A DNA stretch of 64,000 nt, taken from Sphaerisporangium sp039871875. GTDB taxonomy: Bacteria; Actinomycetota; Actinomycetes; Streptosporangiales; Streptosporangiaceae. The position numbers and the translations under genes are program-made. The notes under the pieces were generated by a model. It saw nothing but the letters and a program-made list of their open reading frames with translations, did not search any database and had not been told where the DNA came from. Below, piece by piece: positions 26,110 through 33,917 of the stretch. The DNA lies in NCBI RefSeq assembly GCF_039871875.1, contig NZ_JBDPMD010000047.1:11787-75786 (forward strand). Reading direction: 5' to 3'. Numbering within the stretch: the first letter of the stretch is position 1; every line of letters starts with the position of its first letter.

Positions 26110-27639
26110 TTACTCCTGTCCCATTGTCATGTAGTGCATGAGCCGTTCCTGGGTGGCCTCCGCGCGGGGGACCTCACCGGTCACCCGGCCCTGCGACAGC
26201 GTGTAGATGCGGTCGCACAGGCCGAGCAGCTCGGGAAGCTCGGAGGAGATCACCAGCACCGCCTTGCCCTGGTCGGCCAGGCGGTTGATGATCGTGTAGA
26301 TCTCGTACTTGGCGCCGACGTCGATGCCGCGGGTCGGCTCGTCGAGGATCAGCACGTCGGGGTCGGTGTAGATCCACTTGGACAACACGACCTTCTGCTG
26401 GTTGCCGCCGCTGAGCTGCCCCACCACGCTCGCCACACTCGGCGCCTTGATGTTCATGCTCTTGCGGTACTCCTCGGCGACCCGGTACTCCTCGTTCTCG
26501 TTCACCCAGCCGCGCCGCCCGAGGCGGGGCAGGCCCGCGGCGGAGACGTTGCGCTTGATGTCCTCGATGAGGTTGAGACCGTACCGCTTGCGGTCCTCGG
26601 TGGCGTACGCGATGCCGTGCTTGATGGCGTCCCTGACGCTCCGCAGCTCGATCTGGCGGCCGTCCTTGAAGATGCGCCCGGAGATGTTCACGCCGTACGC
26701 CCGGCCGAACACGCTCATCGCGAGCTCGGTGCGCCCGGCACCCATGAGCCCGGCCAGGCCGACGATCTCGCCGCGGCGCAGCGTGAGCCCGGCCCCGGAG
26801 ACCACCTTGCGGCCGGGCTGGGCGGGGCTGTACACCGTCCAGTCCTCGATGCGCAGGACCTCCTCGCCGATGTGCGGCTCGTGCGGGGGGAAGCGGTTCT
26901 CCAGGTCGCGGCCGACCATGCCGGAGATGATGCGGTCCTCGGTGACGTCGCCGGAGGCGGTACGCAGGGTCTCGATGGTGCGGCCGTCGCGCAGCACGGT
27001 GATCGAGTCGGCGATGGCGATGATCTCGTTGAGCTTGTGCGAGATGATCACGCAGGTGATGCCCTGGTCGCGCAGCCCGCGCAGCAGGTCCAGCAGGTGC
27101 GCCGAGTCGTCGTCGTTGAGCGCGGCGGTGGGCTCGTCCAGGATGAGGAGCCGTACTTCCTTCGACAGCGCCTTGGCGATCTCGACGAGCTGCTGCTTGC
27201 CGACGCCGAGGTCGGCGATGTTCGTGGTCGGGCTCTCGCGCAGGCCCACCCGGGCCATCAGCGCGGCCGCGTCGCGGTTGGTGCGGTTCCAGTCGATGAA
27301 GCCGCGGGTGGCCCGCTCGTTGCCGAGGAAGATGTTCTCGGCGACGGACAACTGCGGGCACAGCGCGAGCTCCTGGTGGATGATGACGATGCCCGCGTGC
27401 TCGCTGTCGCGGATGCCGGAGAAACGGCTGACCTCGCCGTCGTACTCGATCTCGCCCTCGTAGGTGCCGTGCGGGTACACCCCGGACAGCACCTTCATCA
27501 GCGTCGACTTGCCGGCGCCGTTCTCGCCGCAGATGGCGTGGATCTCACCGCGGCGCACCGACAGGCTCACGTCCTTGAGCGCCATGACCCCAGGGAAGGT
27601 CTTGGTGATGCCCCGCATGCGCAGGATGTCGTCGGTCAT
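26110..27639 (-). CDS. gguA: Monosaccharide ABC transporter ATPase, two-domain (GguA/MmsA type)
   Basis: About 509 residues with two fused ABC domains. The N-terminal domain has Walker A GENGAGKSTL, Walker B LLILDEPTAAL and a degenerate signature LGVGKQQ. The C-terminal domain has a degenerate P-loop (LMGAGRTEL), signature LSGGNQQK and Walker B VLILDEPTRGID. This asymmetric pattern is normal for the RbsA/XylG/MmsA family. ATG 27639 with AGGGGA upstream is preferred over GTG 27645. It energises import of pentoses or hexoses delivered by the upstream ChvE-like protein. Confidence 0.92.
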   Translation of the reverse strand: MTDDILRMRGITKTFPGVMALKDVSLSVRRGEIHAICGENGAGKSTLMKVLSGVYPHGTYEGEIEYDGEVSRFSGIRDSEHAGIVIIHQELALCPQLSVAENIFLGNERATRGFIDWNRTNRDAAALMARVGLRESPTTNIADLGVGKQQLVEIAKALSKEVRLLILDEPTAALNDDDSAHLLDLLRGLRDQGITCVIISHKLNEIIAIADSITVLRDGRTIETLRTASGDVTEDRIISGMVGRDLENRFPPHEPHIGEEVLRIEDWTVYSPAQPGRKVVSGAGLTLRRGEIVGLAGLMGAGRTELAMSVFGRAYGVNISGRIFKDGRQIELRSVRDAIKHGIAYATEDRKRYGLNLIEDIKRNVSAAGLPRLGRRGWVNENEEYRVAEEYRKSMNIKAPSVASVVGQLSGGNQQKVVLSKWIYTDPDVLILDEPTRGIDVGAKYEIYTIINRLADQGKAVLVISSELPELLGLCDRIYTLSQGRVTGEVPRAEATQERLMHYMTMGQE

Positions 27640-27658
27640 TCTCACGTCCCCTCACGCT

Positions 27659-27689
27659 GGTCCCGGGGGCGGAGCGCGCCCCCGGGACC
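27659..27689 (-). terminator. Intercistronic hairpin between binding-protein and ATPase genes
   Basis: A perfect 13-bp stem GGTCCCGGGGGCG (27659-27671) / CGCCCCCGGGACC (27677-27689) with a 5-base loop sits in the 63-base gap. In binding-protein ABC operons such stems attenuate or protect the 5' transcript, so that the binding protein outnumbers the membrane parts. Confidence 0.75.
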
Positions 27690-27702
27690 CTCAGGCGGTT
27701 GG

Positions 27703-28836
27703 TCAGCCGCCGAGCTGCGCCGCGGTGTAGTAGCCGGTGTCGACCAGGGCCTTCTGGTAGTTGCTGTTGTCGACGATCAGCGGCTCGAGCAGGTAGGACG
27801 GGACGACCTTGTTGCCGTTGTCGTAGTCGGTGGTGTTGTTGACCTCGGGCTTGCCGCCCTTCAGCACGGTGTCGGCCATCTTGACCGTCACCTCGGCGAG
27901 GTCGCGGGTGTCCTTGAAGATGGTGGAGTACTGCTCACCCGCGATGATCGACTTCACCGACGCCAGCTCGGCGTCCTGGCCGGTCACGATCGGGTACGGC
28001 TGGCCGGAGGTGCCGTAGCCGTTGCTCTTCAGCGCCGACAGGATGCCGATGGACAGGCCGTCGTACGGCGACAGCACGCCGTCCACCTTGTCGCCGCCGG
28101 TGTAGGTCTTGGTGAGGATGTCCTCCATGCGCTTCTGCGCGGTGGCGGGGTCCCAGCGCAGGATGGCGACCGTCTTGAAGTCGGTCTGGCCGCTCTTCAC
28201 CTTCAGCACGCCGCTGTCGATGTACGGCTTGAGCACGGACATGGCGCCGTTGAAGAAGAAGGTCGCGTTGTTGTCGTCGGGGGACCCGGCGAACAGCTCG
28301 ACGTTGAACGGGCCCTTCTCGCTGCCGTCGGACCCGTCGGCGTTCTTGACCTTCAGGCCGACGAGCAGGGAGGTGGCCTGCTGCACACCGACCTTGAAGT
28401 TGTCGAACGTCGTGTAGTAGTCGACGTTCGGGCTGTTGCGGATGAGCCGGTCGTAGGCGATGACCGGGATCTTGTTGTCCGCGGCCTGCTGGAGCTGCGT
28501 GGTGATCGCGGTGCCGTCGATCGACGCGATGATGAGCAGCTTGGCACCCTTGGTGATCTGGTTCTCGATCTGGTTGACCTGGGTGGGGATGTCGTTCTCC
28601 GCGTACTGCAGGTCGACCTTGTAGCCGAGCTTCTCCAACTGGGACTTGACGTTGTCCCCGTCGTGGATCCAGCGTTCGGACGACTTGGTCGGCATGGTGA
28701 CGCCGACCAGGGCGCCGGCACCCGCGGACGCGGTGTCGCTGCCCCCGCCGCCGGTCTTCTGGCTCGATCCGCAGGCGCTCATGGTGGCGGCGAGCGCGAT
28801 GGCGGACACCATCGTCGCGATCCGTCCAAGCCTCAT
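27703..28836 (-). CDS. chvE: ChvE-like monosaccharide-binding lipoprotein
   Basis: A 377-residue periplasmic-binding-protein-like lipoprotein. The signal peptide begins MRLGRIATMVSAIALAA and ends in lipobox MSACGSS. The mature part belongs to peripla_BP_4: VGVTMPTKSSERWIHDG, NQIENQITKGAKLLIIASID, IAYDRLI near residue 150, PYDGLSIGIL and GQDAELASVKSI. The SERW and YDRLI blocks are typical of ChvE and MmsB-partner proteins that bind xylose, arabinose, glucose or galactose. ATG 28836 has AGGAG upstream. It is the first gene of the operon, under a promoter with a LacI-type operator. Confidence 0.9.
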   Translation of the reverse strand: MRLGRIATMVSAIALAATMSACGSSQKTGGGGSDTASAGAGALVGVTMPTKSSERWIHDGDNVKSQLEKLGYKVDLQYAENDIPTQVNQIENQITKGAKLLIIASIDGTAITTQLQQAADNKIPVIAYDRLIRNSPNVDYYTTFDNFKVGVQQATSLLVGLKVKNADGSDGSEKGPFNVELFAGSPDDNNATFFFNGAMSVLKPYIDSGVLKVKSGQTDFKTVAILRWDPATAQKRMEDILTKTYTGGDKVDGVLSPYDGLSIGILSALKSNGYGTSGQPYPIVTGQDAELASVKSIIAGEQYSTIFKDTRDLAEVTVKMADTVLKGGKPEVNNTTDYDNGNKVVPSYLLEPLIVDNSNYQKALVDTGYYTAAQLGG

Positions 28837-28955
28837 GGTTGGTCTCCTAGAGAAGGGGATGGCACGCGGCGCCCGCACGGAGGCATGATCGACGGCCGGA
28901 GGACCTCCGCGCCCAATCGCGACGGTCGTGCGTGTTAGGCACCTTGGTTGTGAAG

Positions 28956-28982
28956 TGTTATCGCTAACAATTGGCATGTCAA
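28956..28982 (-). promoter_or_regulatory. Sugar operon promoter with LacI-family operator
   Basis: On the reverse strand a perfect -35 TTGACA (28982-28977) is followed by the palindromic box TGTTAGCGATAACA (28969-28956; arms TGTTA/TAACA). The box covers the spacer and the -10 (GATAAC or TAACAC). The box is the classic operator shape of LacI-family sugar regulators, so repression without sugar is inferred. A second half-like ATAACG lies at 28992-28997. No LacI gene is in the window. Confidence 0.7.
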
Positions 28983-29006
28983 CGCCAGCCGATAACGTCT
29001 CGGAAA

Positions 29007-29027
29007 CAGTGGCTTAACCTACCACTG
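29007..29027. promoter_or_regulatory. Inverted repeat in the sugar ABC / LPMO divergent region
   Basis: CAGTGG (29007-29012), nine bases, CCACTG (29022-29027). It lies between two divergent carbohydrate-related promoters. The spacing is too long for the DasR consensus. Its role is unknown. Confidence 0.3.
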
Positions 29028-29290
29028 ACCTGGTCGTCCGAGGTCGGAGCCCCGGTAGGGCCGTTCCTGCCGAACGTTTCCGCGTTTTTGGGAGATCGTT
29101 CACGCTCACGACGCGACGCCGCGTGGGTGAACGCGCACAGCCGGTGCCCGGCCTCCGCAGGGCGGGAGTGGCCGAGGGGCCTGTGAGGCGGCGGCGGCGC
29201 GCGGGACGCGGCCCGGTGGGGGGCTCGTCCCGCGGGCGGAAATTCCACCGGGGTCTTGACAGATCGTCCGCCGAGGTTCCGGTGGAGCTC

Positions 29291-29319
29291 TTTACTCTTA
29301 GTAAACTTTCTTTTATATT
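29291..29319 (+). promoter_or_regulatory. LPMO promoter with palindrome across the -35
   Basis: -35-like TTTACT (29291-29296), 17 bases, -10 TATATT (29314-29319). A perfect palindrome TTTACT-CTT-AGTAAA (29291-29305) occupies the -35 and the start of the spacer. This is an operator-like position. The leader would be about 25 bases with AAAAGGAG before ATG 29351. Confidence 0.6.
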
Positions 29320-29350
29320 CACGGCATCCCCCCAGCAAAAGGAGTACGGT

Positions 29351-30082
29351 ATGCGAAGAACGATCATGGTGGTGGCGACGGCCTTGCTCACCGTGGGGGT
29401 AACGGTGTTCTCCGCCGCCCCCGCCCTCGCCCACGGTTACATCTCCTCGCCGCCGAGCAGGCAGGCCATGTGCGCCCAGGGCCGCGTCGCCAACTGCGGG
29501 GACATCATCTACGAGCCCCAGAGCGTCGAGGGGCCCAAGGGGCAGCGCAACTGCCACGGCGGCGTCGCCCGGTTCGCGCAGCTCAGCGACGAGAGCAAGA
29601 ACTGGCCCGCCACCTCGGTGGGCTCCACGGTCAGCTTCAACTGGATCCTCACCGCCCGCCACGCCACCAGCACCTGGGAGTACTACATCGGCAACACCCG
29701 GGTCGCCGTGTTCAACGACGGGGGACGCCAGCCCGGGTCGACCGTGTCGCACACCGTGAGCCTGTCCGGCTTCAGCGGGCGGCAGAAGGTGCTCGCGATC
29801 TGGAACATCGCCGACACCGTCAACGCGTTCTACGCCTGCGTCGACCTGCAGATCGGCGGAGGCGGCCCCGGCCCGACGCCCACCCCGACCGCGACGCCGA
29901 CCAGGACGCCGACCCCCACGCCCACCGTCACCTCGCCGGGCGGCACCTGGGCCGCCGGCACCTATTACGCCGTCGGCGCCCAGGTCACCTACGGCGGCCT
30001 GCGCTACCGGTGCCTGCAGGCCCACACGGCCCTCACCGGCTGGGAGCCCCCGAACGTCCCGGCCCTCTGGCAGCGCGTCTGA
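29351..30082 (+). CDS. Secreted AA10 lytic polysaccharide monooxygenase with CBM5/12
   Basis: A 243-residue copper enzyme that oxidatively cleaves chitin or cellulose. The signal peptide ends in ALA, leaving His28 as the mature N-terminus (HGYISSPPSRQ), which forms the histidine brace with His104 (TARHATSTWEYYI). The AA10 core ends at about residue 175 (NAFYACVDLQI). A Thr/Pro linker of PTPT repeats follows, then a C-terminal CBM5/12 carbohydrate-binding module (GTWAAGTYYAVGAQVTYGG, CLQAHTALTGWEPP, ALWQRV). CBM5/12 favours chitin as substrate. It is divergent from the sugar ABC operon. Confidence 0.93.
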   Translation: MRRTIMVVATALLTVGVTVFSAAPALAHGYISSPPSRQAMCAQGRVANCGDIIYEPQSVEGPKGQRNCHGGVARFAQLSDESKNWPATSVGSTVSFNWILTARHATSTWEYYIGNTRVAVFNDGGRQPGSTVSHTVSLSGFSGRQKVLAIWNIADTVNAFYACVDLQIGGGGPGPTPTPTATPTRTPTPTPTVTSPGGTWAAGTYYAVGAQVTYGGLRYRCLQAHTALTGWEPPNVPALWQRV

Positions 30083-30192
30083 CCGTTCACATGGGCGCCG
30101 CCGGGCGGCGCCCATCTCCGGCGCCCCCGGCGGGACCTGGCCCCGCCGGGGCGCCGGCCCCCGAGACGACGAGACCGAGAGGCGGAGCCCGC

Positions 30193-30765
30193 ATGAGACG
30201 TGCCGCCCTGGCCGCCCTGGTCCTGGTGGCGGGGTGCGGGACGGCCACCGTCGCGCCCGGGGCGCCGCGCCCGCGTCCCGCGCCGGTGGCCCCGTCCCCG
30301 GCGCGGGCCGCGTTCAACGACGCGGACGTCGCGTTCCTGCGGATGATGATCCCGCACCACCGTCAGGGCATGCGGATCGCCGGGCTCGCCGCCGAGCGCG
30401 CCACCCGCCCGGAGCTGCGGGCACTCGGCGCCGCCGTCGCCGCCACCCAGGGCGACGAGGTGCGCTCGATGACGATGTGGCTGCTCGCGTGGGACCGCCC
30501 CGTGCACGCCGCCCCGCACGACGAGCACGCCCGGCTGCACGCCACCGACCCGGCGGACATCGACGCGCTCGGCGGGCTCTCCGGCGCACGCTTCGAGCAC
30601 GCGTTCCTCACCCTGCTGATCGCCCACCAGCACAACGCCGTCGAGATGGCACGCGACGAATCGGGGAACGGGGTGAACCCGGAGGCCAGGGACCTGGCCC
30701 GGCGCATCGACCTGTCCCGCACCGCGCAGATCCGGCAGATGCTCGGGCACCTGGACGGCCGCTGA
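30193..30765 (+). CDS. DUF305 family lipoprotein
   Basis: A 190-residue lipoprotein with signal peptide MRRAALAALVLVAG ending in lipobox VAGC. The DUF305 (ferritin-like four-helix) motifs are FLRMMIPHHRQGMRIA near residue 50, TQGDEVRSMTMWL near 95 and LIAHQHNAVEMARDE near 145. The His-rich HH and HQHN motifs suggest metal binding, and several DUF305 proteins relate to copper or silver handling. A link with the copper-dependent LPMO 110 bases upstream is tempting but unproven. ATG 30193 follows CGGAG. Confidence 0.85.
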   Translation: MRRAALAALVLVAGCGTATVAPGAPRPRPAPVAPSPARAAFNDADVAFLRMMIPHHRQGMRIAGLAAERATRPELRALGAAVAATQGDEVRSMTMWLLAWDRPVHAAPHDEHARLHATDPADIDALGGLSGARFEHAFLTLLIAHQHNAVEMARDESGNGVNPEARDLARRIDLSRTAQIRQMLGHLDGR

Positions 30766-30905
30766 ATCCTCTCGGCCGGTCCCGCCGGCGGATGCCGGCG
30801 ACCGGAGGATCGGTGAATCCCCCGACCGGCCCTGCCGGCAGGTCCCCGGGTAACCGGAGGATCGGTGAATCCCCCAACTGGTCCCCATCGGCGGGTTCCC
30901 CGTGA
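30764..30905 (+). repeat. About three imperfect 52-bp direct repeats
   Basis: The core ACCGGAGGATCGGTGAATCC occurs at 30801 and 30853, exactly 52 bases apart. A more diverged copy begins at the DUF305 stop (TGAATCC, CGGCCGG). Between the cores lie CCGACCGG-type and GCCGGCGG-type short inverted segments. The array fills the gap before the ATP-binding protein gene; no coding function is visible. Confidence 0.7.
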
Positions 30906-30915
30906 CGGCATAACG

Positions 30916-30928
30916 TTGCATAATGCAA
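30916..30928 (+). promoter_or_regulatory. Perfect palindrome over a -10-like CATAAT
   Basis: TTGCATAATGCAA is a perfect 13-base palindrome. It contains CATAAT (30919-30924), a 5/6 match to the -10 consensus, and an ATG in frame with the downstream gene. This looks like a repressor operator over the core promoter. It argues for a downstream translation start. Confidence 0.55.
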
Positions 30929-30976
30929 GTCCGATACCAGGGCGACGATGCCGCCGGAGACGTGGGGGCGCGCGGA

Positions 30977-31417
30977 GTGCTACTGAACGATCGCGAGGCG
31001 CGCCGCTCGGGCGGGAGAGGCGCGGAGACGCTCACATTGACCACTCCGCCGTTGCCGTCCGCGCCGCAGCAGGCGCGCGACATGGCGCTGTCCGCCGTGC
31101 TCGCCTGGTCGCTCCCCGTGGACCCCGACGAGCTGTGCCTGGTCACCGGTGAGCTGGTCGCCAACGCGGTGACCCACGCGGGCACCACGCTCGGGGTGCG
31201 CATCCGCACCCGGGGCGGCGCCGCGGTCCGGGTCGAGGTGACCGACCGCGACGTCCGCCCGCCCACGCTGTTCGCCCCCGGCCGCTCCGACGAGAGCCAC
31301 TGGGGCCTGGTCGTGGTGGCCGCCCTGGCGTCCCGCTGGGGCTACGAGCGCCTCACCACCGGCAAGGTGGTCTGGGCCGAGGTCGACTTCGCGGCCGAGC
31401 CGGTCCCGCTGGCCTGA
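30977..31417 (+). CDS. RsbW/SpoIIAB-like ATP-binding protein (HATPase_c_2)
   Basis: About 146 residues from GTG 30977 (VLLNDREARR), preceded by GGGGG. ATG 30923 lies inside the palindromic promoter element and is a less likely start. The GHKL fold shows an N-box ELVANAVTHAGTT, VEVTDRDVRPP in place of the DxGxG box, and a G-rich SHWGLVVVAAL. Proteins of this size in actinomycetes are anti-sigma or anti-anti-sigma switch kinases, or their catalytic-domain relatives. No sigma factor or antagonist lies nearby. A hairpin terminator follows. Confidence 0.75.
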   Translation: MLLNDREARRSGGRGAETLTLTTPPLPSAPQQARDMALSAVLAWSLPVDPDELCLVTGELVANAVTHAGTTLGVRIRTRGGAAVRVEVTDRDVRPPTLFAPGRSDESHWGLVVVAALASRWGYERLTTGKVVWAEVDFAAEPVPLA

Positions 31418-31422
31418 CGGCG

Positions 31423-31451
31423 AGCCGGCCGGAGACCGAACCCGGCCGGCT
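31423..31451. terminator. Hairpin terminator between convergent genes
   Basis: A 10-bp perfect stem AGCCGGCCGG (31423-31432) / CCGGCCGGCT (31442-31451) with a 9-base loop. It lies in the 41-base gap between the ATP-binding protein and the ornithine hydroxylase stops. Confidence 0.7.
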
Positions 31452-31458
31452 GTGCCCC

Positions 31459-32811
31459 TCACCGGGCGGCGAACACCTGCGGGTGGGACTGGCGGGTGAG
31501 GCGGCGGTGGGTGAGGAGTGAGTCGCGGATCTCGCCGGCGCGGACGGCGGTGGTGGAGAGCAGCGTCGACGTCAGGCCGTGGGTGTGCTCGGTGCCGCCC
31601 TGCAGGTAGAGGCCGGCGCTCACCTCGGGGGGGAGTGCCACGCGGTGGTCGCGGCCGACGCGGACGGCGTCCTCCTCGTCGCGCAGGCACAGTTTGGCGG
31701 TCTCGCCGAGCAGGGTGCCGATGTCCTGCGGGCGGTAGCCGGTGGCGTGCACGAGCAGGTCGGCGGTGAGCACCGTGCGTTCCCCGGTGGGGAGGAACTC
31801 GACGGTCACCTCCAGGTGGTCGCCCACGGAGCTTACGTCGCGGATGCGGGACACGTTGAGCATGCGCAGGCGCTCGCGGCCGTGCACCTTCTCGCGGTAC
31901 GTGGTGGCGTACAGCGCCTCGATGAGGTCCATGTCCACCACCGAGTAGTTGGTGCCGCGGTGGTAGTCGTACAGGGAGCGCTTCACCTCCGGCGGCGAGG
32001 CGAAGTACAGGTCCACCGCCTCGGGGTCGAAGATGCGGTTGGCGAACGGGCTGTCGTCGGCGGGGGTGTAGCCGTACTTGGCGAACACCGCGCACACCTC
32101 CGCGTCGGTGAACGTGCGGTGCAGGTAGTCGACCGCCTCGGCGGCGCTCTGCCCCGCGCCGAGCACCAGCGCGCGGCGCACCTTCGCGCCGGACGCGCTG
32201 AGCCCCGCGACCCGGGGCACCAGCTCGCTGTTGTGCCACACCCGGTCGGTCAGCACGGTGCCCGGCGGCAGGTGCGGCTCCAGCCCGACGGCCACGCAGA
32301 TGTTGCGCGCACGGCGCACCGTGGTGCGGCCCGGGGCCTCCGGGTCGCGGCTCACCACGTCGAACCACCGGGTCTCGCCGTGCTCGTCCGTCACCGGCTC
32401 GACGGCGACCACCTCGGCGGAGTACCGCGCGAGGTGGCGCACCCGGGCGGCGGCCCACTCGAAGTAGTCGTGGAACTCGGCGCGCAGCGGGAACAGCGTC
32501 TTCTGGTTCAGGAAGTCCACCAGCCGGCCGCGTTCGCGCAGGTAGCACAGGAAGCTGTAGTCGCTCGCCGGGTTCCGCATGGTGACCAGGTCCTTCAGGA
32601 ACGACACCTGCATCGTCGCGTCGTCGATGAGCATGCCCCGGTGCCAGCCGAACGCCGGCTGGCGTTCCAGGAAGACGGCCGTGAGCCGTTCTCCCGCGGG
32701 GGCATCGGCGTTGTGCTCCTCGATCGCAATCGCCAGCGCCAAGTTGGACGGCCCGAAGCCGACTCCCAGGATGTCGTAGATGGTGTCGGGCTCACTGTCC
32801 AGTGTGTCCAC
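31459..32811 (-). CDS. L-ornithine N5-monooxygenase (SidA/PvdA/CchB family)
   Basis: About 450 residues. This flavin- and NADPH-dependent enzyme hydroxylates the side-chain amine of free ornithine, the first step to hydroxamate ligands. Motifs are FAD-binding DILGVGFGPSNLALA, substrate-side MLIDDATMQVSFLKDLVTMRNP, NADPH-binding LVLGAGQSAAEAVDYL and C-terminal LLVHATGYRP. GTG 32811 (VDTLDSEPDTIYD) is chosen because GGGAGG lies 10 bases upstream; the in-frame ATG 32841 lies against the iron box and has no ribosome site. It is transcribed divergently from the formyltransferase across an iron box. It should supply N5-hydroxyornithine for NRPS module 3 and probably others. Confidence 0.93.
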   Translation of the reverse strand: MDTLDSEPDTIYDILGVGFGPSNLALAIAIEEHNADAPAGERLTAVFLERQPAFGWHRGMLIDDATMQVSFLKDLVTMRNPASDYSFLCYLRERGRLVDFLNQKTLFPLRAEFHDYFEWAAARVRHLARYSAEVVAVEPVTDEHGETRWFDVVSRDPEAPGRTTVRRARNICVAVGLEPHLPPGTVLTDRVWHNSELVPRVAGLSASGAKVRRALVLGAGQSAAEAVDYLHRTFTDAEVCAVFAKYGYTPADDSPFANRIFDPEAVDLYFASPPEVKRSLYDYHRGTNYSVVDMDLIEALYATTYREKVHGRERLRMLNVSRIRDVSSVGDHLEVTVEFLPTGERTVLTADLLVHATGYRPQDIGTLLGETAKLCLRDEEDAVRVGRDHRVALPPEVSAGLYLQGGTEHTHGLTSTLLSTTAVRAGEIRDSLLTHRRLTRQSHPQVFAAR

Positions 32812-32847
32812 CGCGGCATCGCCTCCCTCTCGGGCCCACATGTTAGA

Positions 32848-32866
32848 TAAGGTTAGCCTTACCTGA
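32848..32866. promoter_or_regulatory. Iron box (DmdR/IdeR-type) between hydroxylase and formyltransferase
   Basis: The 19-mer TAAGGTTAGCCTTACCTGA closely fits the IdeR/DmdR consensus TTAGGTTAGGCTAACCTAA. It lies in the divergent promoter region. With Fe2+ bound the repressor should block both genes. A TTGTCA -35 for the hydroxylase overlaps its right end. Confidence 0.85.
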
Positions 32867-32906
32867 CAAGGTCTCCAAGATCGCCCTCCTGAGGAGAGGA
32901 AACACC

Positions 32907-33854
32907 ATGCGGGTCGCCATGTTCGGCTACCAGACGTGGGGTCACCGCACACTGCGGGCCCTGCTGGACTCCGGCCACGAGGTGGTGCTCGTCGTCACCC
33001 ACCCCGCCAGCGACCACGCGTACGAGCGCATCTGGGACGATTCGGTGGCCGAGCTGGCCGCCAAGCACGACCTGCCGGTGCTGCTGCGGCAGCGGCCCGG
33101 TGACGGCGAACTGCTCGCCGCGCTGCGGGACGCGGCGCCCGACATCATCGTCGCCAACAACTGGCGCACGTGGCTGCCGCCGGAGATCTTCGACCTGCCG
33201 CCGCACGGCACGCTCAACGTGCACGACTCGCTGCTGCCCGCCTACGCGGGCTTCTCGCCGCTGATCTGGGCGCTCATCAACGGAGAGAAGGAAGTCGGGG
33301 TCACCGCGCACCGCATGAACGCCGAGCTGGACGCGGGGGACGTGGTGCTGCAGCGGGCCGTGCCGGTGGGGCCGGACGACACCGCGGCCGACCTGTTCCA
33401 CCGCACGGTGGACCTCATCGAGCCGATCGTGCGCGAGTCGCTCGACCTCATCGCGTCCGGCCGCGCGGTGTGGGTGCCGCAGGACCGCAGCCGGGCGAGC
33501 TTCTTCCACAAGCGGTCGGTGGAGGACAGCCGCATCGACTGGACCTGGCCCGCCGAGGCCCTGGAACGCCTCGTCCGCGCCCAGTGCGACCCCTACCCGA
33601 ACGCCTTCACCTACCACCGCGGGCAGCGCGTCCGCATCGTGTCAGCGGCCCTGTCGCGGGCCCGCTACGGCGGCACCCCCGGGCGGGTGTTCATCCGCGA
33701 GGGTGACGGCGTGGTCGTCGTCGCGGGCGCCGACGCCCGCACCGGCCGGCACCCCGGGCTGCTGGTCCGCCGCGTCCGCACCGACGACGGCGCCGAGCAC
33801 GCCGCCACGGACTACTTCCGCACCATGGGCGACTACCTGACACCGCACCCCTGA
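32907..33854 (+). CDS. N5-hydroxyornithine formyltransferase (CchA-like)
   Basis: A 315-residue methionyl-tRNA-formyltransferase-like enzyme using formyl-tetrahydrofolate. Catalytic blocks are VANNWRTWLP (Asn), NVHDSLLPAYAGFSPLIWAL (His) and MNAELDAGDVVLQ (Asp), followed by the C-terminal FMT domain (RIDWTWPAEALERLVRAQ). In coelichelin-type loci such enzymes make N5-formyl-N5-hydroxyornithine. Its position beside the ornithine hydroxylase and a shared iron box support that role. ATG 32907 follows GAGGAGAGG. It implies that at least one NRPS position, most likely one of the unassigned modules 1, 4 or 6, takes a formylated hydroxyornithine. Confidence 0.88.
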   Translation: MRVAMFGYQTWGHRTLRALLDSGHEVVLVVTHPASDHAYERIWDDSVAELAAKHDLPVLLRQRPGDGELLAALRDAAPDIIVANNWRTWLPPEIFDLPPHGTLNVHDSLLPAYAGFSPLIWALINGEKEVGVTAHRMNAELDAGDVVLQRAVPVGPDDTAADLFHRTVDLIEPIVRESLDLIASGRAVWVPQDRSRASFFHKRSVEDSRIDWTWPAEALERLVRAQCDPYPNAFTYHRGQRVRIVSAALSRARYGGTPGRVFIREGDGVVVVAGADARTGRHPGLLVRRVRTDDGAEHAATDYFRTMGDYLTPHP

Positions 33855-33865
33855 CCGCCCCGCGC

Positions 33866-33891
33866 GCGGGCCGCCCTTCGCGGCGGCCCGC
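33866..33891. terminator. Hairpin terminator between convergent genes
   Basis: A 10-bp stem GCGGGCCGCC / GGCGGCCCGC around a CTTCGC loop, 12 bases after the formyltransferase stop. It can serve the convergent importer operon on the other strand too. Confidence 0.75.
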
Positions 33892-33917
33892 CGCCGTTCT
33901 CGCGGCCCCCGCGGCGG

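Noticed and set aside
29007..29027. Inverted repeat as a DasR site
   Set aside because: The nine-base spacer between the arms does not fit the 16-bp DasR consensus.
29256..29261. TTGACA as -35 of the LPMO gene
   Set aside because: There is no -10 at 16-18 bases downstream, while TTTACT-N17-TATATT lies closer to the gene.
30764..30905. 52-bp repeats as a CRISPR array
   Set aside because: There are only about three imperfect copies with no unique spacers and no cas genes. The other tandem repeats are in-frame coding minisatellites.
32839..32841. ATG as the ornithine hydroxylase start
   Set aside because: It lies against the iron box and probable promoter. GTG 32811 has GGGAGG and fits the usual family length.
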